This document shows, piece by piece, positions 8,582 through 16,609 of a stretch of 24,361 nt of DNA. The notes under the pieces were generated by a model. The model had not been told where the DNA came from. It saw nothing but the letters and a program-made list of their open reading frames with translations, and ran no database searches. This DNA is from JBOHHR01 sp050740975 (GTDB taxonomy: Bacteria > Pseudomonadota > Gammaproteobacteria > JBOHHR01). The stretch is taken from positions 1 through 24,361 of the forward strand of contig JBOIEE010000189.1 in NCBI GenBank assembly GCA_050740975.1, in the 5' to 3' direction. Made by a program: the position numbers and the translations under genes. Every line of letters begins with the position of its first letter. Position 1 is the stretch's first letter.

Positions 8582-8944
8582 TTAGCCCAGAAGCATTTTT
8601 ATCGTGCCGATCAACTTATCCGGGGTGAACGGCTTTACGATCCACCCGGTGGCACCCGCGGTCTTGGCCTGGGCTTTTTTTTCTGCGCTGGACTCGGTCG
8701 TCAGGGTGAGGATGGGCGTGTGCCGGTAGTTGGGCAAGGCGCGCAACGCTTTGATCAATTCGATGCCGTCCATGCCCGGCATATGGACATCCGTTAGCAC
8801 CAGGTCCACTGCCTTTTCCCCGGCAAGGCGTAATGCCTCCTGTCCGTCTGAGGCTTGTACTACGTCGAACCCGGCCTGTTCCAGGGTGAATGAAACCATC
8901 TTTCGCATGGAAGCCGAGTCATCCACCGCGAGTATGCTTGACAT
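8582..8944 (-). CDS. cheY: CheY, single-domain chemotaxis response regulator
   Basis: This is a stand-alone receiver domain of 120 residues. It has the acidic pair D8-D9, phospho-acceptor D52 in LVLTDVHMPGMDG, a switch Thr in ILTLTTESS (T82/T83) and K104 in WIVKPFTPDKL. It is phosphorylated by CheA and is the presumed output protein. Whether it binds the flagellar motor, as in E. coli, or acts as a phosphate sink cannot be judged here; no flagellar gene is in the window. A strong AAGGAGG ribosome binding site lies 10 bases before the ATG. As the first gene of the operon it should follow the promoter in the 8945-9385 gap. The STAS/CheZ-like protein is a candidate phosphatase for it. Confidence 0.96.
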   Translation of the reverse strand: MSSILAVDDSASMRKMVSFTLEQAGFDVVQASDGQEALRLAGEKAVDLVLTDVHMPGMDGIELIKALRALPNYRHTPILTLTTESSAEKKAQAKTAGATGWIVKPFTPDKLIGTIKMLLG

Positions 8945-9385
8945 CGTAGCGTGTCCTCCTTAGTTGGTTAAAAACTGAAAGCTTGTTCCTCAGGCAGCGC
9001 CAAATAAGCCCAGTCCAGTGCCCCATGGAGGGCTAGCGGCCAGAACGAATGCACGGGAGACAAATGCTTGTGCTCCGGAAGGCGTGAGCAACCAATATGC
9101 CATCCCCCCACAGGAACGGCTAATTACACTAACGTATTGTTATATATTATTATATTAGCACACTTATCTAACGAGCTTAGGCCCAGACGGTGGCCGAGGG
9201 GGACGATCGTCAAAAACCTGGCGATCTGGGCTAGGTTACACCTTAGAAAGGTGTTGAATCGCGCTTTTTCGACGATCTGCGTTGCATCGGCTATCACGTC
9301 GCTTCGCGCGCCCGTGTGGCTTTCGCCACGAACTTTCTCTATATTGCTAAGCTCGGTCCCAAACCAAGCAGAGAAAGCATCCACC
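8945..9385. other. Long intergenic region between divergent cheY and the small membrane-protein gene
   Basis: No coding sequence is supported in these 441 bp. The segment 9119-9170 is markedly AT-rich against its surroundings and holds TATAAT on the minus strand (9154-9149) and TATATT-like hexamers on the plus strand, but no well-placed -35 box. A perfect palindrome GACGATCGTC lies at 9202-9211, flanked by an inverted GCCCAGA (9181-9187) / TCTGGGC (9225-9231) pair. A small GTGGC/GCCAC hairpin lies at about 9316-9329, and TATATT at 9340-9345 could be a -10 box for the gene at 9386. I found no clear FliA (sigma-28) promoter for the chemotaxis operon. Confidence 0.4.
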
Positions 9386-9865
9386 ATGAACATCGCAAAG
9401 TACATTGAAGAGATGAGCTGGGTGACGAAGATCGTGTGGGGTAGCCTATTTGCGGTAATCGTCGGGTTTATCGCGACCTCTGGCTGGGAATCCCCCCAAG
9501 AAAAGCAAAGCATGGCCTATTTGAGGGGACGCGAGATCACCGTCGAGTACGCGCGTGAGGCGTGCAAGAAGGGCTTAAAAAACCACTTGTCGTCGGATAT
9601 TGGCGATTATCCGATGCAGTCAAACACAGATCCGATGGCCACTGCGGCTACTCTGACGTGGCGGGGTGATGGCAAAGAGTTCACCGCTATCGTGTGCAAC
9701 TACCACAAAGACAAAGGGCTGACGAGCTTAAGCATAGACGGAGTAGAGAAGCTCAGCCTTTCGGCGGCATCTCTAGAAGCCGATAGCAAAAGCGGAAAGA
9801 CGGTGGAAGCTGCAAAAGCGGTTGAAAAACCAGCAGAGAAAACGGAAACGGTGGAAACGCCTTAG
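9386..9865 (+). CDS. Single-pass membrane protein of unknown function
   Basis: I do not recognise this 159-residue protein. It starts MNIAKYIEEMSW and has one hydrophobic segment (about 11-33, MSWVTKIVWGSLFAVIVGFIA), best read as a membrane anchor with the C-terminal part outside the cytoplasm. The soluble region (about 40-120) contains two cysteines, in YAREACKKGL and TAIVCNYHKDKG, that could form a disulfide. The last 30 or so residues are low-complexity Lys/Glu/Ala/Thr-rich. I chose the internal ATG at 9386 because the codons upstream in frame look non-coding and would place 106 unlikely residues before the anchor. It is divergent from the chemotaxis operon and separated from tRNA-Leu by 192 bp, so it is probably its own transcription unit. 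Confidence 0.6.
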   Translation: MNIAKYIEEMSWVTKIVWGSLFAVIVGFIATSGWESPQEKQSMAYLRGREITVEYAREACKKGLKNHLSSDIGDYPMQSNTDPMATAATLTWRGDGKEFTAIVCNYHKDKGLTSLSIDGVEKLSLSAASLEADSKSGKTVEAAKAVEKPAEKTETVETP

Positions 9866-10000
9866 TTCCTGTCCTCAGCCTAGTGCTTTGGCAGCGTTAT
9901 TTTGATGGATCCACAAGCCCCCCGCCCTCACCGGCGCGGGTGCGTAGAGGAGTGAGCCCTATTTCAAGCACCCACAACAACCGATGGCGGCGCGACGGGC

Positions 10001-10029
10001 TTTCAAGCCTAACAATCGGCCACTATAAT
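10001..10029 (+). promoter_or_regulatory. Candidate sigma-70 promoter for tRNA-Leu and possibly tig
   Basis: A consensus -10 box TATAAT at 10024-10029 sits 17 bases after a weak -35 box TTTCAA (10001-10006). The start site would fall near 10036, about 22 bases before the tRNA, and the GC-rich stretch after the -10 box is common at stable-RNA promoters. No terminator separates the tRNA from tig, so read-through is plausible. Confidence 0.5.
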
Positions 10030-10057
10030 GCCGTTCCTGTCACCGTATGAATACGGC

Positions 10058-10142
10058 GCGAAAGTGGCGGAATCGGTAGACGCGCTGGTTTTAGGTGCCA
10101 GTGGGGAAACCCGTGAGAGTTCGAGTCTCTCCTTTCGCACCA
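10058..10142 (+). tRNA. tRNA-Leu (anticodon UAG)
   Basis: The acceptor arms GCGAAAG and CTTTCGC pair perfectly, followed by discriminator A and an encoded CCA. The anticodon stem CTGGT / GCCAG encloses loop TTTAGGT, giving anticodon UAG, which reads CUN codons. A long variable arm (TGGGGAAACCCGTG) is present, as expected for leucine tRNA, and the T arm has TTCGAGTC. It lies 67 bp upstream of tig, a conserved neighbourhood in many gammaproteobacteria. Confidence 0.97.
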
Positions 10143-10209
10143 CTTTATGTGGCAGCCAAACCAGTCCTGGCTTTCACTATGCCACGCCGTTGTAGCAGGT
10201 GGATCGACA

Positions 10210-11544
10210 ATGCAGGTATCCATTGAGCACACCGACGATTTAGAATACCGCATGACAGTGGAAGTCCCAGAGGAACAGCTCACCGCGGAAATCCAAGCAC
10301 GCTTAAGCTCGTTGTCCAAGCGTACACGCATCGATGGCTTTCGCCCCGGGCGGGTACCGGTCAAAGTTATCGAACGCCGCTACGGGGGTCAGGTTCGCCA
10401 CGAAGCGACGGAACATCTGATCCACTCGAGTTTTCGAGAAGCCCTCTCCGCGCAGAACCTCGCGGTGGCAGGGCGACCTCGGATCGAACCGGCACCAAGC
10501 TTGCCAGGCAAGGGACTGAGTTACACAGCGACGTTTGAAATCTATCCCCAGATTAAGCTAGGTAACGTGGAAACACTCGAAATAACCAAGCCTGTGACCG
10601 AAATCACCGAGGTCGATGTCGAGGCTATGATTGAAAAGCTGCGGCGTGACAACCAGGATTGGGTGCCGGTGGAGCGCGCTGCGTCAGAGGGTGACAAGGT
10701 TAATCTTGATTTTGTGGGCTTTGTGGATAACAAGGCCATAGAAGCGGGGGAGGCCAACGGTTTTGAGGTGCTGATCGGCTCCTCGATCTTACTGGATGGA
10801 TTTGAGGAGGGGCTAAAAGGGCATAGCGCGGCGGATGAGTTCGATCTGGAGCTGCGTTTCCCAGAAGGAAATACCAAACCGGAGCTGGCCGGCAAACCCG
10901 TTCGTTTTTCAGTAAAAGTGAATCAAGTCTTTGAAGGAAGGTTGCCTGAATTAGAAGCCCCGTTTTTTGCCAAACTAGGAATGGGCGGTAGCAACCTCGA
11001 GGCCTTTAAGCATGGAGTCAGGAGGTCTGTGGAGCTAGAGCGAGATCGTGCTATCCGAAGCCTCACTAAACGAAATGTCTGGGAAGCTCTGTTGGGCACG
11101 AATCCAGTGGAATTACCCAAAGGGCTGGTTAGCGAGGAGTCTCGGCGTCTGGTCGAGCAAAGGAAGAGAAATATGCTGGCACAAGGCATACCGAAGGAAA
11201 AATTGCCGAATCTCTCGGAGGAGAGCTGTGCACACGAAGCGAGGCAGCGCCTAACCCTTGGCTTAATTCTGATTGAAATCGTGCGTCAAAATGGATTGCA
11301 GGCGGACCCTGAAAAAGTACGCCAAAGCGTAGAGGCAATTGCAGCCGGCTACCAACGCCCTCACGCTGTTATAAAATGGTATTATGAGAATGAAAACCAC
11401 CTGACCGGGGTGAAAAACGCGGTGCTTGAAGATGAAGCGGTTGCTTGGACGCTCAGCAAAGCTCGAGTCAGAGAAGTTCCGTTGCCGTTTGACGTCCTGA
11501 TGAATCCCGTCCACACTGAACATCTAGCACCAATTAACACTTAA
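10210..11544 (+). CDS. tig: Trigger factor, ribosome-associated chaperone and peptidyl-prolyl isomerase
   Basis: Trigger factor binds ribosomal protein L23 at the tunnel exit and shields nascent chains. The 444-residue protein (E. coli 432) has the ribosome-binding domain with the signature GFRPGRVP at 43-50. An FKBP-type isomerase domain follows (about 150-240; EGDKVNLDFVGFVD, LLDGFEEGLKGH), then the long helical C-terminal chaperone domain. I chose the ATG at 10210 because AGGTGG lies 7 bases upstream and MQVSIEH matches the family N terminus; the frame is open back to 10147 but that extension looks non-coding. The stop is only one base before the clpP ATG, so tig and clpP are coupled. Confidence 0.97.
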   Translation: MQVSIEHTDDLEYRMTVEVPEEQLTAEIQARLSSLSKRTRIDGFRPGRVPVKVIERRYGGQVRHEATEHLIHSSFREALSAQNLAVAGRPRIEPAPSLPGKGLSYTATFEIYPQIKLGNVETLEITKPVTEITEVDVEAMIEKLRRDNQDWVPVERAASEGDKVNLDFVGFVDNKAIEAGEANGFEVLIGSSILLDGFEEGLKGHSAADEFDLELRFPEGNTKPELAGKPVRFSVKVNQVFEGRLPELEAPFFAKLGMGGSNLEAFKHGVRRSVELERDRAIRSLTKRNVWEALLGTNPVELPKGLVSEESRRLVEQRKRNMLAQGIPKEKLPNLSEESCAHEARQRLTLGLILIEIVRQNGLQADPEKVRQSVEAIAAGYQRPHAVIKWYYENENHLTGVKNAVLEDEAVAWTLSKARVREVPLPFDVLMNPVHTEHLAPINT

Positions 11545-11545
11545 A

Positions 11546-12172
11546 ATGCCCGAGTTACCCCAAAAGCAGGATATTCGCGCCTTGAATCTGGTTCCCATCG
11601 TCGTTGAGCAGTCTGCCCGCGGGGAACGCGCGTACGATATCTATTCGCGGCTTTTAAAAGAGCGAGTGGTGTTTCTAGTGGGTCCGGTGGACGATGGAGT
11701 AGCCAACCTCATCGTTGCGCAACTGCTGTTTTTGGAGTCGGAGAACCCGGAGAAAGATATTCATCTGTACATCAACTCGCCGGGGGGCTCGGTTTCGGCA
11801 GGGTTAGCCATATACGACACGATACAATTCATTAAACCAGAGGTTAGCACGATGTGTGTCGGTCAAGCGGCTAGCATGGGCGCTCTGCTGCTCGCCGGGG
11901 GAGCGAAAGGCAAACGCAACTGTTTGCCCCATTCGCGGATCCTGATTCACCAACCACTCGGAGGATTTCAAGGTCAGGCGTCGGATATCGACATCCATGC
12001 CAGAGAAATCCTGAAAGCCAGAGAGCGTTTGAATGAAATCTTAGCTAAACACACCGGACAGTCGATGGAGCGCGTGAAACTGGATACGGAGCGCGATTAT
12101 TTTATGAGTGCGGATGAGGCCAAGGAATATGGCTTGATCGATAATGTCCTTGATAGGAGACGGGAGGCCTAA
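11546..12172 (+). CDS. clpP: ClpP, ATP-dependent Clp protease proteolytic subunit
   Basis: ClpP forms the tetradecameric serine-protease chamber that degrades substrates unfolded by ClpX or ClpA. In the 208-residue protein the catalytic triad is complete: S110 in GQAASMGALLL, H135 in ILIHQPLGG and D184 in TERDYFMS, close to the E. coli precursor numbering (S111, H136, D185). The first dozen residues probably form a short propeptide. No ribosome binding site is visible before the ATG, which is one base after the tig stop, so translation probably depends on coupling. clpX follows after 44 bp, and the two products are partners. Confidence 0.98.
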   Translation: MPELPQKQDIRALNLVPIVVEQSARGERAYDIYSRLLKERVVFLVGPVDDGVANLIVAQLLFLESENPEKDIHLYINSPGGSVSAGLAIYDTIQFIKPEVSTMCVGQAASMGALLLAGGAKGKRNCLPHSRILIHQPLGGFQGQASDIDIHAREILKARERLNEILAKHTGQSMERVKLDTERDYFMSADEAKEYGLIDNVLDRRREA

Positions 12173-12216
12173 GCCCAATCATGTCGGTTTCGCGGATCGC
12201 TTAGTCGAGGTGTTGT

Positions 12217-13494
12217 ATGGGTAATGGAAAACAAAACAAAGGCGATAACGATCGCTTACTCTACTGCTCGTTTTGCGGTAAGAGCCAGCACGAGGTGCGA
12301 AAGCTGATCGCCGGTCCCTCGGTGTTCATTTGCGATGAGTGTGTAGAGCTTTGTAATGACATTATCCGCGAAGAAGTACAGGATAAAGCTGGCGGCAGTG
12401 TTGGTAGCAAATTACCAACGCCGCACGACATCAAAAAGATCCTAGACGAATACGTTATCGGCCAACAGCAGGCTAAGAAGATCCTTTCAGTTGCTGTTTA
12501 TAACCACTACAAGCGCCTCGATACGAGTCTCAAGCAAAACGATGTGGAAGTCGCGAAGAGCAACGTGCTGTTAATAGGACCTACCGGCAGTGGAAAAACC
12601 TTGCTCGCCGAAACACTCGCGCGCTTGCTCAACGTGCCCTTTACGATTGCCGATGCGACCACGCTTACAGAGGCGGGGTATGTCGGTGAAGACGTAGAAA
12701 ATATCATCCAAAAGCTATTGCAAAAATGCGATTACGACGTCGAAAAAGCACAAACGGGAATCGTGTATATCGATGAAATCGACAAGATCTCAAGAAAATC
12801 GGATAACCCTTCGATAACAAGGGATGTCTCCGGCGAAGGCGTGCAGCAGGCTTTGCTCAAGCTGATCGAAGGTACCGTGGCGTCGGTACCGCCACAAGGC
12901 GGACGAAAGCACCCGCAGCAGGAATTCCTCCAGGTCAATACCGCTAACATTCTATTCATTTGCGGGGGGGCTTTTTCCGGTTTGGAAAAAATCGTAAGGG
13001 ATCGTTCCGAAAAGGGCGGCATCGGTTTCGCCGCACAAGTGAAAACCAGGGCCGACGGCAAACGGATCAGTGAACTTCTGCACCAGGTTGAACCGGAAGA
13101 TCTGATCAAATACGGCCTTATTCCTGAATTCGTGGGGCGATTGCCGGTTATCGCGGTGTTAGACGAGCTTGACGAAGAGCAGCTCGTACAAATCTTGACG
13201 GAACCAAAAAACGCGATCACAAAGCAATATAAAAGGCTCTTTAACATGGAAGGTTGCGAACTCGAGTTTCGCGCAGACGCTTTACGCGCGGTGGCCAGAA
13301 AAGCAATGGAAAGAAAAACGGGTGCGCGCGGGCTGCGTTCCATCCTCGAGCATAACTTGCTTGACATCATGTATGACTTACCTTCGATGGATGGAGTAGC
13401 CAAGGTGGTTATTGATGAGGCGGCGATTAACGGAGAAACCAAACCGTTGACAATCTACGAGGGATCGGAGAAGTCGCAAGCAGCATTAGACTGA
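12217..13494 (+). CDS. clpX: ClpX, AAA+ unfoldase of the ClpXP protease
   Basis: ClpX recognises tagged or native substrates (for example ssrA-tagged proteins), unfolds them with ATP and feeds ClpP. The 425-residue protein has the N-terminal C4 zinc-binding domain (C17, C20, C39, C42). Its AAA+ module has Walker A GPTGSGKT (121-128), pore loop GYVG (154-157), Walker B IVYIDEID (182-189), the RKH loop (230-232) and a sensor-2 region GARGLRS. Every signature needed for activity is present and the length is normal (E. coli 424). A GAGGTG ribosome binding site lies 4-5 bases before the ATG. It lies between clpP and lon on the same strand. Confidence 0.98.
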   Translation: MGNGKQNKGDNDRLLYCSFCGKSQHEVRKLIAGPSVFICDECVELCNDIIREEVQDKAGGSVGSKLPTPHDIKKILDEYVIGQQQAKKILSVAVYNHYKRLDTSLKQNDVEVAKSNVLLIGPTGSGKTLLAETLARLLNVPFTIADATTLTEAGYVGEDVENIIQKLLQKCDYDVEKAQTGIVYIDEIDKISRKSDNPSITRDVSGEGVQQALLKLIEGTVASVPPQGGRKHPQQEFLQVNTANILFICGGAFSGLEKIVRDRSEKGGIGFAAQVKTRADGKRISELLHQVEPEDLIKYGLIPEFVGRLPVIAVLDELDEEQLVQILTEPKNAITKQYKRLFNMEGCELEFRADALRAVARKAMERKTGARGLRSILEHNLLDIMYDLPSMDGVAKVVIDEAAINGETKPLTIYEGSEKSQAALD

Positions 13495-13516
13495 GCACTG
13501 TCAGGTCATAACAGTC

Positions 13517-15919
13517 ATGGAAAATAGCGTTTTCGTTCTTCCGGTACTGCCGTTGCGCGATGTGGTGGTTTATCCCCACATGGTCATTCCGCTATTCGTG
13601 GGGCGGGAGAAATCCATCAAAGCGTTAGAGACGGCCATGGATACCAATAAGCGTGTTTTGCTCGTGGCCCAAAAGAGCGCGGCACAAGACAATCCCGGTA
13701 CCGAGGACCTCTACGAGGTTGGGACAGTTTCCAACATCTTGCAGCTGTTAAAGCTGCCCGATGGCACGATCAAGGTATTGGTTGAAGGGGGACAGCGCGC
13801 GCGGATCATGAATTTTGTGGAGCAAGAAGATCTGTTTACCGCCGAAGTCGTGTTGCTCAATACGAAGGAAACGGATGCGCAGGAAGTCGAGGTGCTCACT
13901 CGATCGGTGCTGAGCCAGTTCGATCAATACGTCAAGCTGAATAAGAAAATCCCCGCGGAAATCATTTCCTCTTTGAGCAGCATCGATGAACCGGATCGCT
14001 TGGCAGATACGGTAGCCGCCCACATGTCCATAAAGCTGGACGCCAAACAGAAGTTCCTTGAGATCGTGGACACCCAACAGAGGCTCGAGCAACTGCTCCA
14101 CCTTATGGAGTCCGAAATCGACTTGCTGCAGGTCGAACAACGGCTGCGTGGGCGGGTAAAACGGCAGATGGAGAAAAGCCAGCGCGAGTATTACTTGAAC
14201 GAACAGATGAAGGCCATCCAGAAGGAACTGGGCGAAATGGATGAGGGTGGGGGAGAACTCGACGAACTGGCTAAGAAAATCGAGAGCGCTGGAATGACCA
14301 AGGAGGCCGGCGATAAGGCTAGGGCCGAGCTCAACAAGCTGCGTATGATGTCACCGATGTCGGCGGAAGCCACTGTGGTTCGCAACTATATCGACTGGCT
14401 GCTGCACGTACCGTGGAAAAAGAGAACCAAGATCAGCCGCGACTTAGCCAAAGCAGAGCAGATTCTGGAAGCGGATCATTATGGTTTAGAGAAGGTCAAG
14501 GAGCGGATCCTGGAATACCTGGCCGTTCAACAGCGGGTAAAAAAACCTAAAGGACCGATCTTGTGTTTGGTTGGTCCACCGGGTGTTGGCAAGACTTCGC
14601 TGGGGCGCTCTATTGCACGAGCTACTAATAGGCGTTTTGTGAGAATGTCTTTAGGTGGGGTGCGTGATGAAGCGGAGATCCGTGGCCACAGGCGAACCTA
14701 CGTTGGTTCTATGCCCGGCAAGATCCTGCAAAACCTGGCTAAAGCGGGCACTAAGAACGCTCTCGTGCTTCTCGACGAAGTTGACAAAATGTCCACAGAC
14801 TTCCGAGGAGACCCGGCTTCTGCCTTGTTAGAAGTCCTTGATCCCGAGCAAAACCACACATTTAGTGACCATTATTTAGAGGTCGACTACGATTTGTCAG
14901 AAGTGATGTTTGTGACCACAGCAAACACCCTCAACATATCATGGCCCTTGCTCGATCGGATGGAAGTTATTCGTATTTCCGGTTATACGGAGGACGAAAA
15001 AGTCAATATCGCAGTCAAGTACCTTATTCCCAAACAAACCAAAAACAATGGCCTGAATCCGGAAGAGATTAAGGTAGCAGAGAGAACTATTCGGGAGATC
15101 ATTCGTTACTACACCCGCGAAGCCGGGGTGCGCAATCTGGACCGAGAGCTGGCCAAGATCTGCCGTAAGGTGGTAAAGGAAATCATTTTAGCGAGAAAGC
15201 AAAATTGCGTAACGGTTGCACCGGGGAGTCTGGAGCGATATTTAGGCGTGCAGCGATTCCGCTATGGCTTGGCAGAAGAGGAAGATCGCGTTGGGCAGGT
15301 AACCGGTTTGGCTTGGACCGAGGTCGGCGGGGACCTGCTGACTATCGAGGCGGCTGTTGTGCCGGGTAAAGGCAAGGAGACCTATACGGGCCAGCTGGGC
15401 GACGTCATGCAGGAATCGATCAAGGCGGCGATGACTGTGGTGCGCAGCCGCGCGCATTCGCTAGGTATCGATCCCGGTTTCTATCGAAAATACGACGTGC
15501 ACTTCCACGTGCCTGAGGGGGCAACGCCCAAAGACGGTCCTAGCGCCGGGGTCGGAATGTGTACCGCGTTGGTATCCGCACTCACTCAAATACCCGCACA
15601 TGCGGAGGTTGCCATGACCGGGGAAATTACCCTGCGCGGCGAAGTGTTGCCTATAGGCGGTTTAAAGGAGAAGCTATTGGCGGCTCTGCGAGGAGGCATT
15701 AAAACGGTGTTGATTCCGGTTGAGAACGAACGAGAGCTTTCGGAGATCCCTAAAAACATCAAACAAAATCTTGAGATCCGCCCGGTTCGGTGGATCGAAG
15801 AAGTGCTGGCGCTGGCTTTGCAGCATATGCCACAGCCGGCCGCGGTTGATGGGGTAGCGGAGGCCCTTCAGGCAGAGAAAGCGAGCACAGAATCCGACGA
15901 CCTAGTGGTGGCACACTAA
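13517..15919 (+). CDS. lon: Lon (LonA type) ATP-dependent protease
   Basis: Lon is a cytoplasmic hexameric protease for misfolded and regulatory proteins. The 800-residue protein has the N-terminal substrate-binding domain (about 8-200), a coiled-coil segment, and an AAA+ domain with Walker A GPPGVGKT (353-360) and Walker B LVLLDEVDK. The C-terminal Ser-Lys protease domain has S676 in PKDGPSAG and K719 in IGGLKEKL; the 43-residue spacing equals that of E. coli S679/K722. The C-terminal 30 or so residues are a non-conserved tail. It starts 22 bp after clpX; no strong ribosome binding site is visible before the ATG. I did not find a convincing heat-shock (sigma-32) promoter directly upstream. 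Confidence 0.98.
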   Translation: MENSVFVLPVLPLRDVVVYPHMVIPLFVGREKSIKALETAMDTNKRVLLVAQKSAAQDNPGTEDLYEVGTVSNILQLLKLPDGTIKVLVEGGQRARIMNFVEQEDLFTAEVVLLNTKETDAQEVEVLTRSVLSQFDQYVKLNKKIPAEIISSLSSIDEPDRLADTVAAHMSIKLDAKQKFLEIVDTQQRLEQLLHLMESEIDLLQVEQRLRGRVKRQMEKSQREYYLNEQMKAIQKELGEMDEGGGELDELAKKIESAGMTKEAGDKARAELNKLRMMSPMSAEATVVRNYIDWLLHVPWKKRTKISRDLAKAEQILEADHYGLEKVKERILEYLAVQQRVKKPKGPILCLVGPPGVGKTSLGRSIARATNRRFVRMSLGGVRDEAEIRGHRRTYVGSMPGKILQNLAKAGTKNALVLLDEVDKMSTDFRGDPASALLEVLDPEQNHTFSDHYLEVDYDLSEVMFVTTANTLNISWPLLDRMEVIRISGYTEDEKVNIAVKYLIPKQTKNNGLNPEEIKVAERTIREIIRYYTREAGVRNLDRELAKICRKVVKEIILARKQNCVTVAPGSLERYLGVQRFRYGLAEEEDRVGQVTGLAWTEVGGDLLTIEAAVVPGKGKETYTGQLGDVMQESIKAAMTVVRSRAHSLGIDPGFYRKYDVHFHVPEGATPKDGPSAGVGMCTALVSALTQIPAHAEVAMTGEITLRGEVLPIGGLKEKLLAALRGGIKTVLIPVENERELSEIPKNIKQNLEIRPVRWIEEVLALALQHMPQPAAVDGVAEALQAEKASTESDDLVVAH

Positions 15920-15946
15920 GGGACTACGCGTCCATCAGGGTTTTGC

Positions 15947-15975
15947 TTGACGCCATTTTAGGCACTTGGTATAAA
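15947..15975 (+). promoter_or_regulatory. Strong sigma-70-like promoter for hupB and the following tRNAs
   Basis: TTGACG (-35, 15947-15952) and TATAAA (-10, 15970-15975) each match consensus at five of six positions and are separated by exactly 17 bases. The predicted start near 15982 leaves a leader of about 100 bases before hupB. This implies that hupB, tRNA-Val and tRNA-Asp are transcribed separately from lon. Confidence 0.75.
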
Positions 15976-16032
15976 ACCGGACGGTAATAGCGAGGGGAGA
16001 ACGGGTTAGCCGCTTCGCACAGGTTCATCCGT

Positions 16033-16051
16033 GCCGCCGCTGACAGGCGGC
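16033..16051 (+). other. GC-rich hairpin in the hupB leader
   Basis: GCCGCC (16033-16038) and GGCGGC (16046-16051) form a perfect 6-bp stem with a 7-base loop, 31 bases before the hupB ATG. No T-run follows, so it is not a standard terminator. It may affect leader RNA stability or translation. Confidence 0.4.
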
Positions 16052-16082
16052 TTGCTTGTGGTATTTGGAGGATAAGATAAGC

Positions 16083-16355
16083 ATGAATAAAGCAGAGTTG
16101 ATTGACGCTGTAGCAGAAGCCGCTGATATCTCGAGAATACAGGCGGGACGGGCGATTGACGCCTTTGCGGATAACATCACCGTAGCGTTGAAAAAGAATG
16201 ACCAAGTTACTTTAGTCGGGTTTGGAACATTCGGCGTGCGCAAGCGGGCCGCTCGCTCAGGACGTAACCCGAGAACGGGTGAGACGATCCGGATCAAAGC
16301 GGCGAAAGTTCCCACGTTTAAACCTGGAAAAGCACTCAGGGATGCCCTAAACTGA
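16083..16355 (+). CDS. hupB: HU-beta, histone-like DNA-binding protein
   Basis: HU is a small dimeric nucleoid protein that bends DNA. The 90-residue protein starts MNKAELIDAVAEAADISR and contains the HU signature GFGTFGVRKRAARSGRNPRTGE, covering the flexible DNA-binding arms with the tip RNPRTGE, and ends KPGKALRDALN. The length is typical. GGAGGA lies 10 bases before the ATG at 16083; the frame is open nine codons upstream, but that part lies in the leader. It is placed directly after lon, as in Pseudomonas and enterobacteria, and has its own promoter. tRNA-Val begins 8 bp after its stop, so these are probably one transcript. Confidence 0.97.
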   Translation: MNKAELIDAVAEAADISRIQAGRAIDAFADNITVALKKNDQVTLVGFGTFGVRKRAARSGRNPRTGETIRIKAAKVPTFKPGKALRDALN

Positions 16356-16363
16356 GCACCTCT

Positions 16364-16439
16364 GGGTGCTTAGCTCAGTTGGGAGAGCGTCGCCCTTACA
16401 AGGCGAAGGTCGGGGGTTCGAACCCCTCAGCACCCACCA
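16364..16439 (+). tRNA. tRNA-Val (anticodon UAC)
   Basis: Acceptor arms GGGTGCT / AGCACCC pair perfectly and are followed by A and an encoded CCA. The anticodon stem TCGCC / GGCGA encloses CTTACAA, giving anticodon UAC. The T arm contains TTCGAAC. It is 8 bp after hupB and 17 bp before tRNA-Asp. Confidence 0.97.
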
Positions 16440-16456
16440 AGCACGCAGAATTTGCC

Positions 16457-16533
16457 GGAGTGGTAGTTCAGTTGGTTAGAATACCGGCCTGTCACGTCGG
16501 GGGTCGCGGGTTCGAGTCCCGTCCACTCCGCCA
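16457..16533 (+). tRNA. tRNA-Asp (anticodon GUC)
   Basis: Acceptor arms GGAGTGG / CCACTCC pair perfectly, with discriminator G and an encoded CCA. The anticodon stem CCGGC / GTCGG (one G-U pair) encloses CTGTCAC, giving anticodon GUC. The T loop is TTCGAGT. Confidence 0.97.
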
Positions 16534-16542
16534 TTCTAGTCT

Positions 16543-16569
16543 AGGGCGCAGGGCGAGTTTTGCGCCTTT
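16543..16569 (+). terminator. Possible weak intrinsic terminator after tRNA-Asp
   Basis: AGGGCGCA (16543-16550) can pair with TGCGCCTT (16561-16568), including one G-U pair, around a 10-base loop, with only a short TTT at its end. It may end the hupB-tRNA transcript in part, but the T-run is poor and read-through to ppiD is possible. Confidence 0.4.
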
Positions 16570-16609
16570 CCGTTACTCGTTCTCGCTCCCAGAATAGAAG
16601 CCGTCATCG

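Noticed and set aside
9068..9385. Upstream extension of the small membrane protein by 106 codons
   Set aside because: The extension covers the AT-rich control region, has no domain or ribosome binding site, and would bury the membrane anchor in mid-protein.
9930..9955. CCCGC/GCGGG stem after the small membrane-protein gene as a terminator
   Set aside because: The stem is 5 bp with a 10-base loop and no T-run, so it cannot be supported.
12732..13442. 236-codon open frame on the strand opposite clpX
   Set aside because: It mirrors the conserved clpX coding sequence, is Ser/Pro-rich in the way typical of antisense frames, and has no known domain.
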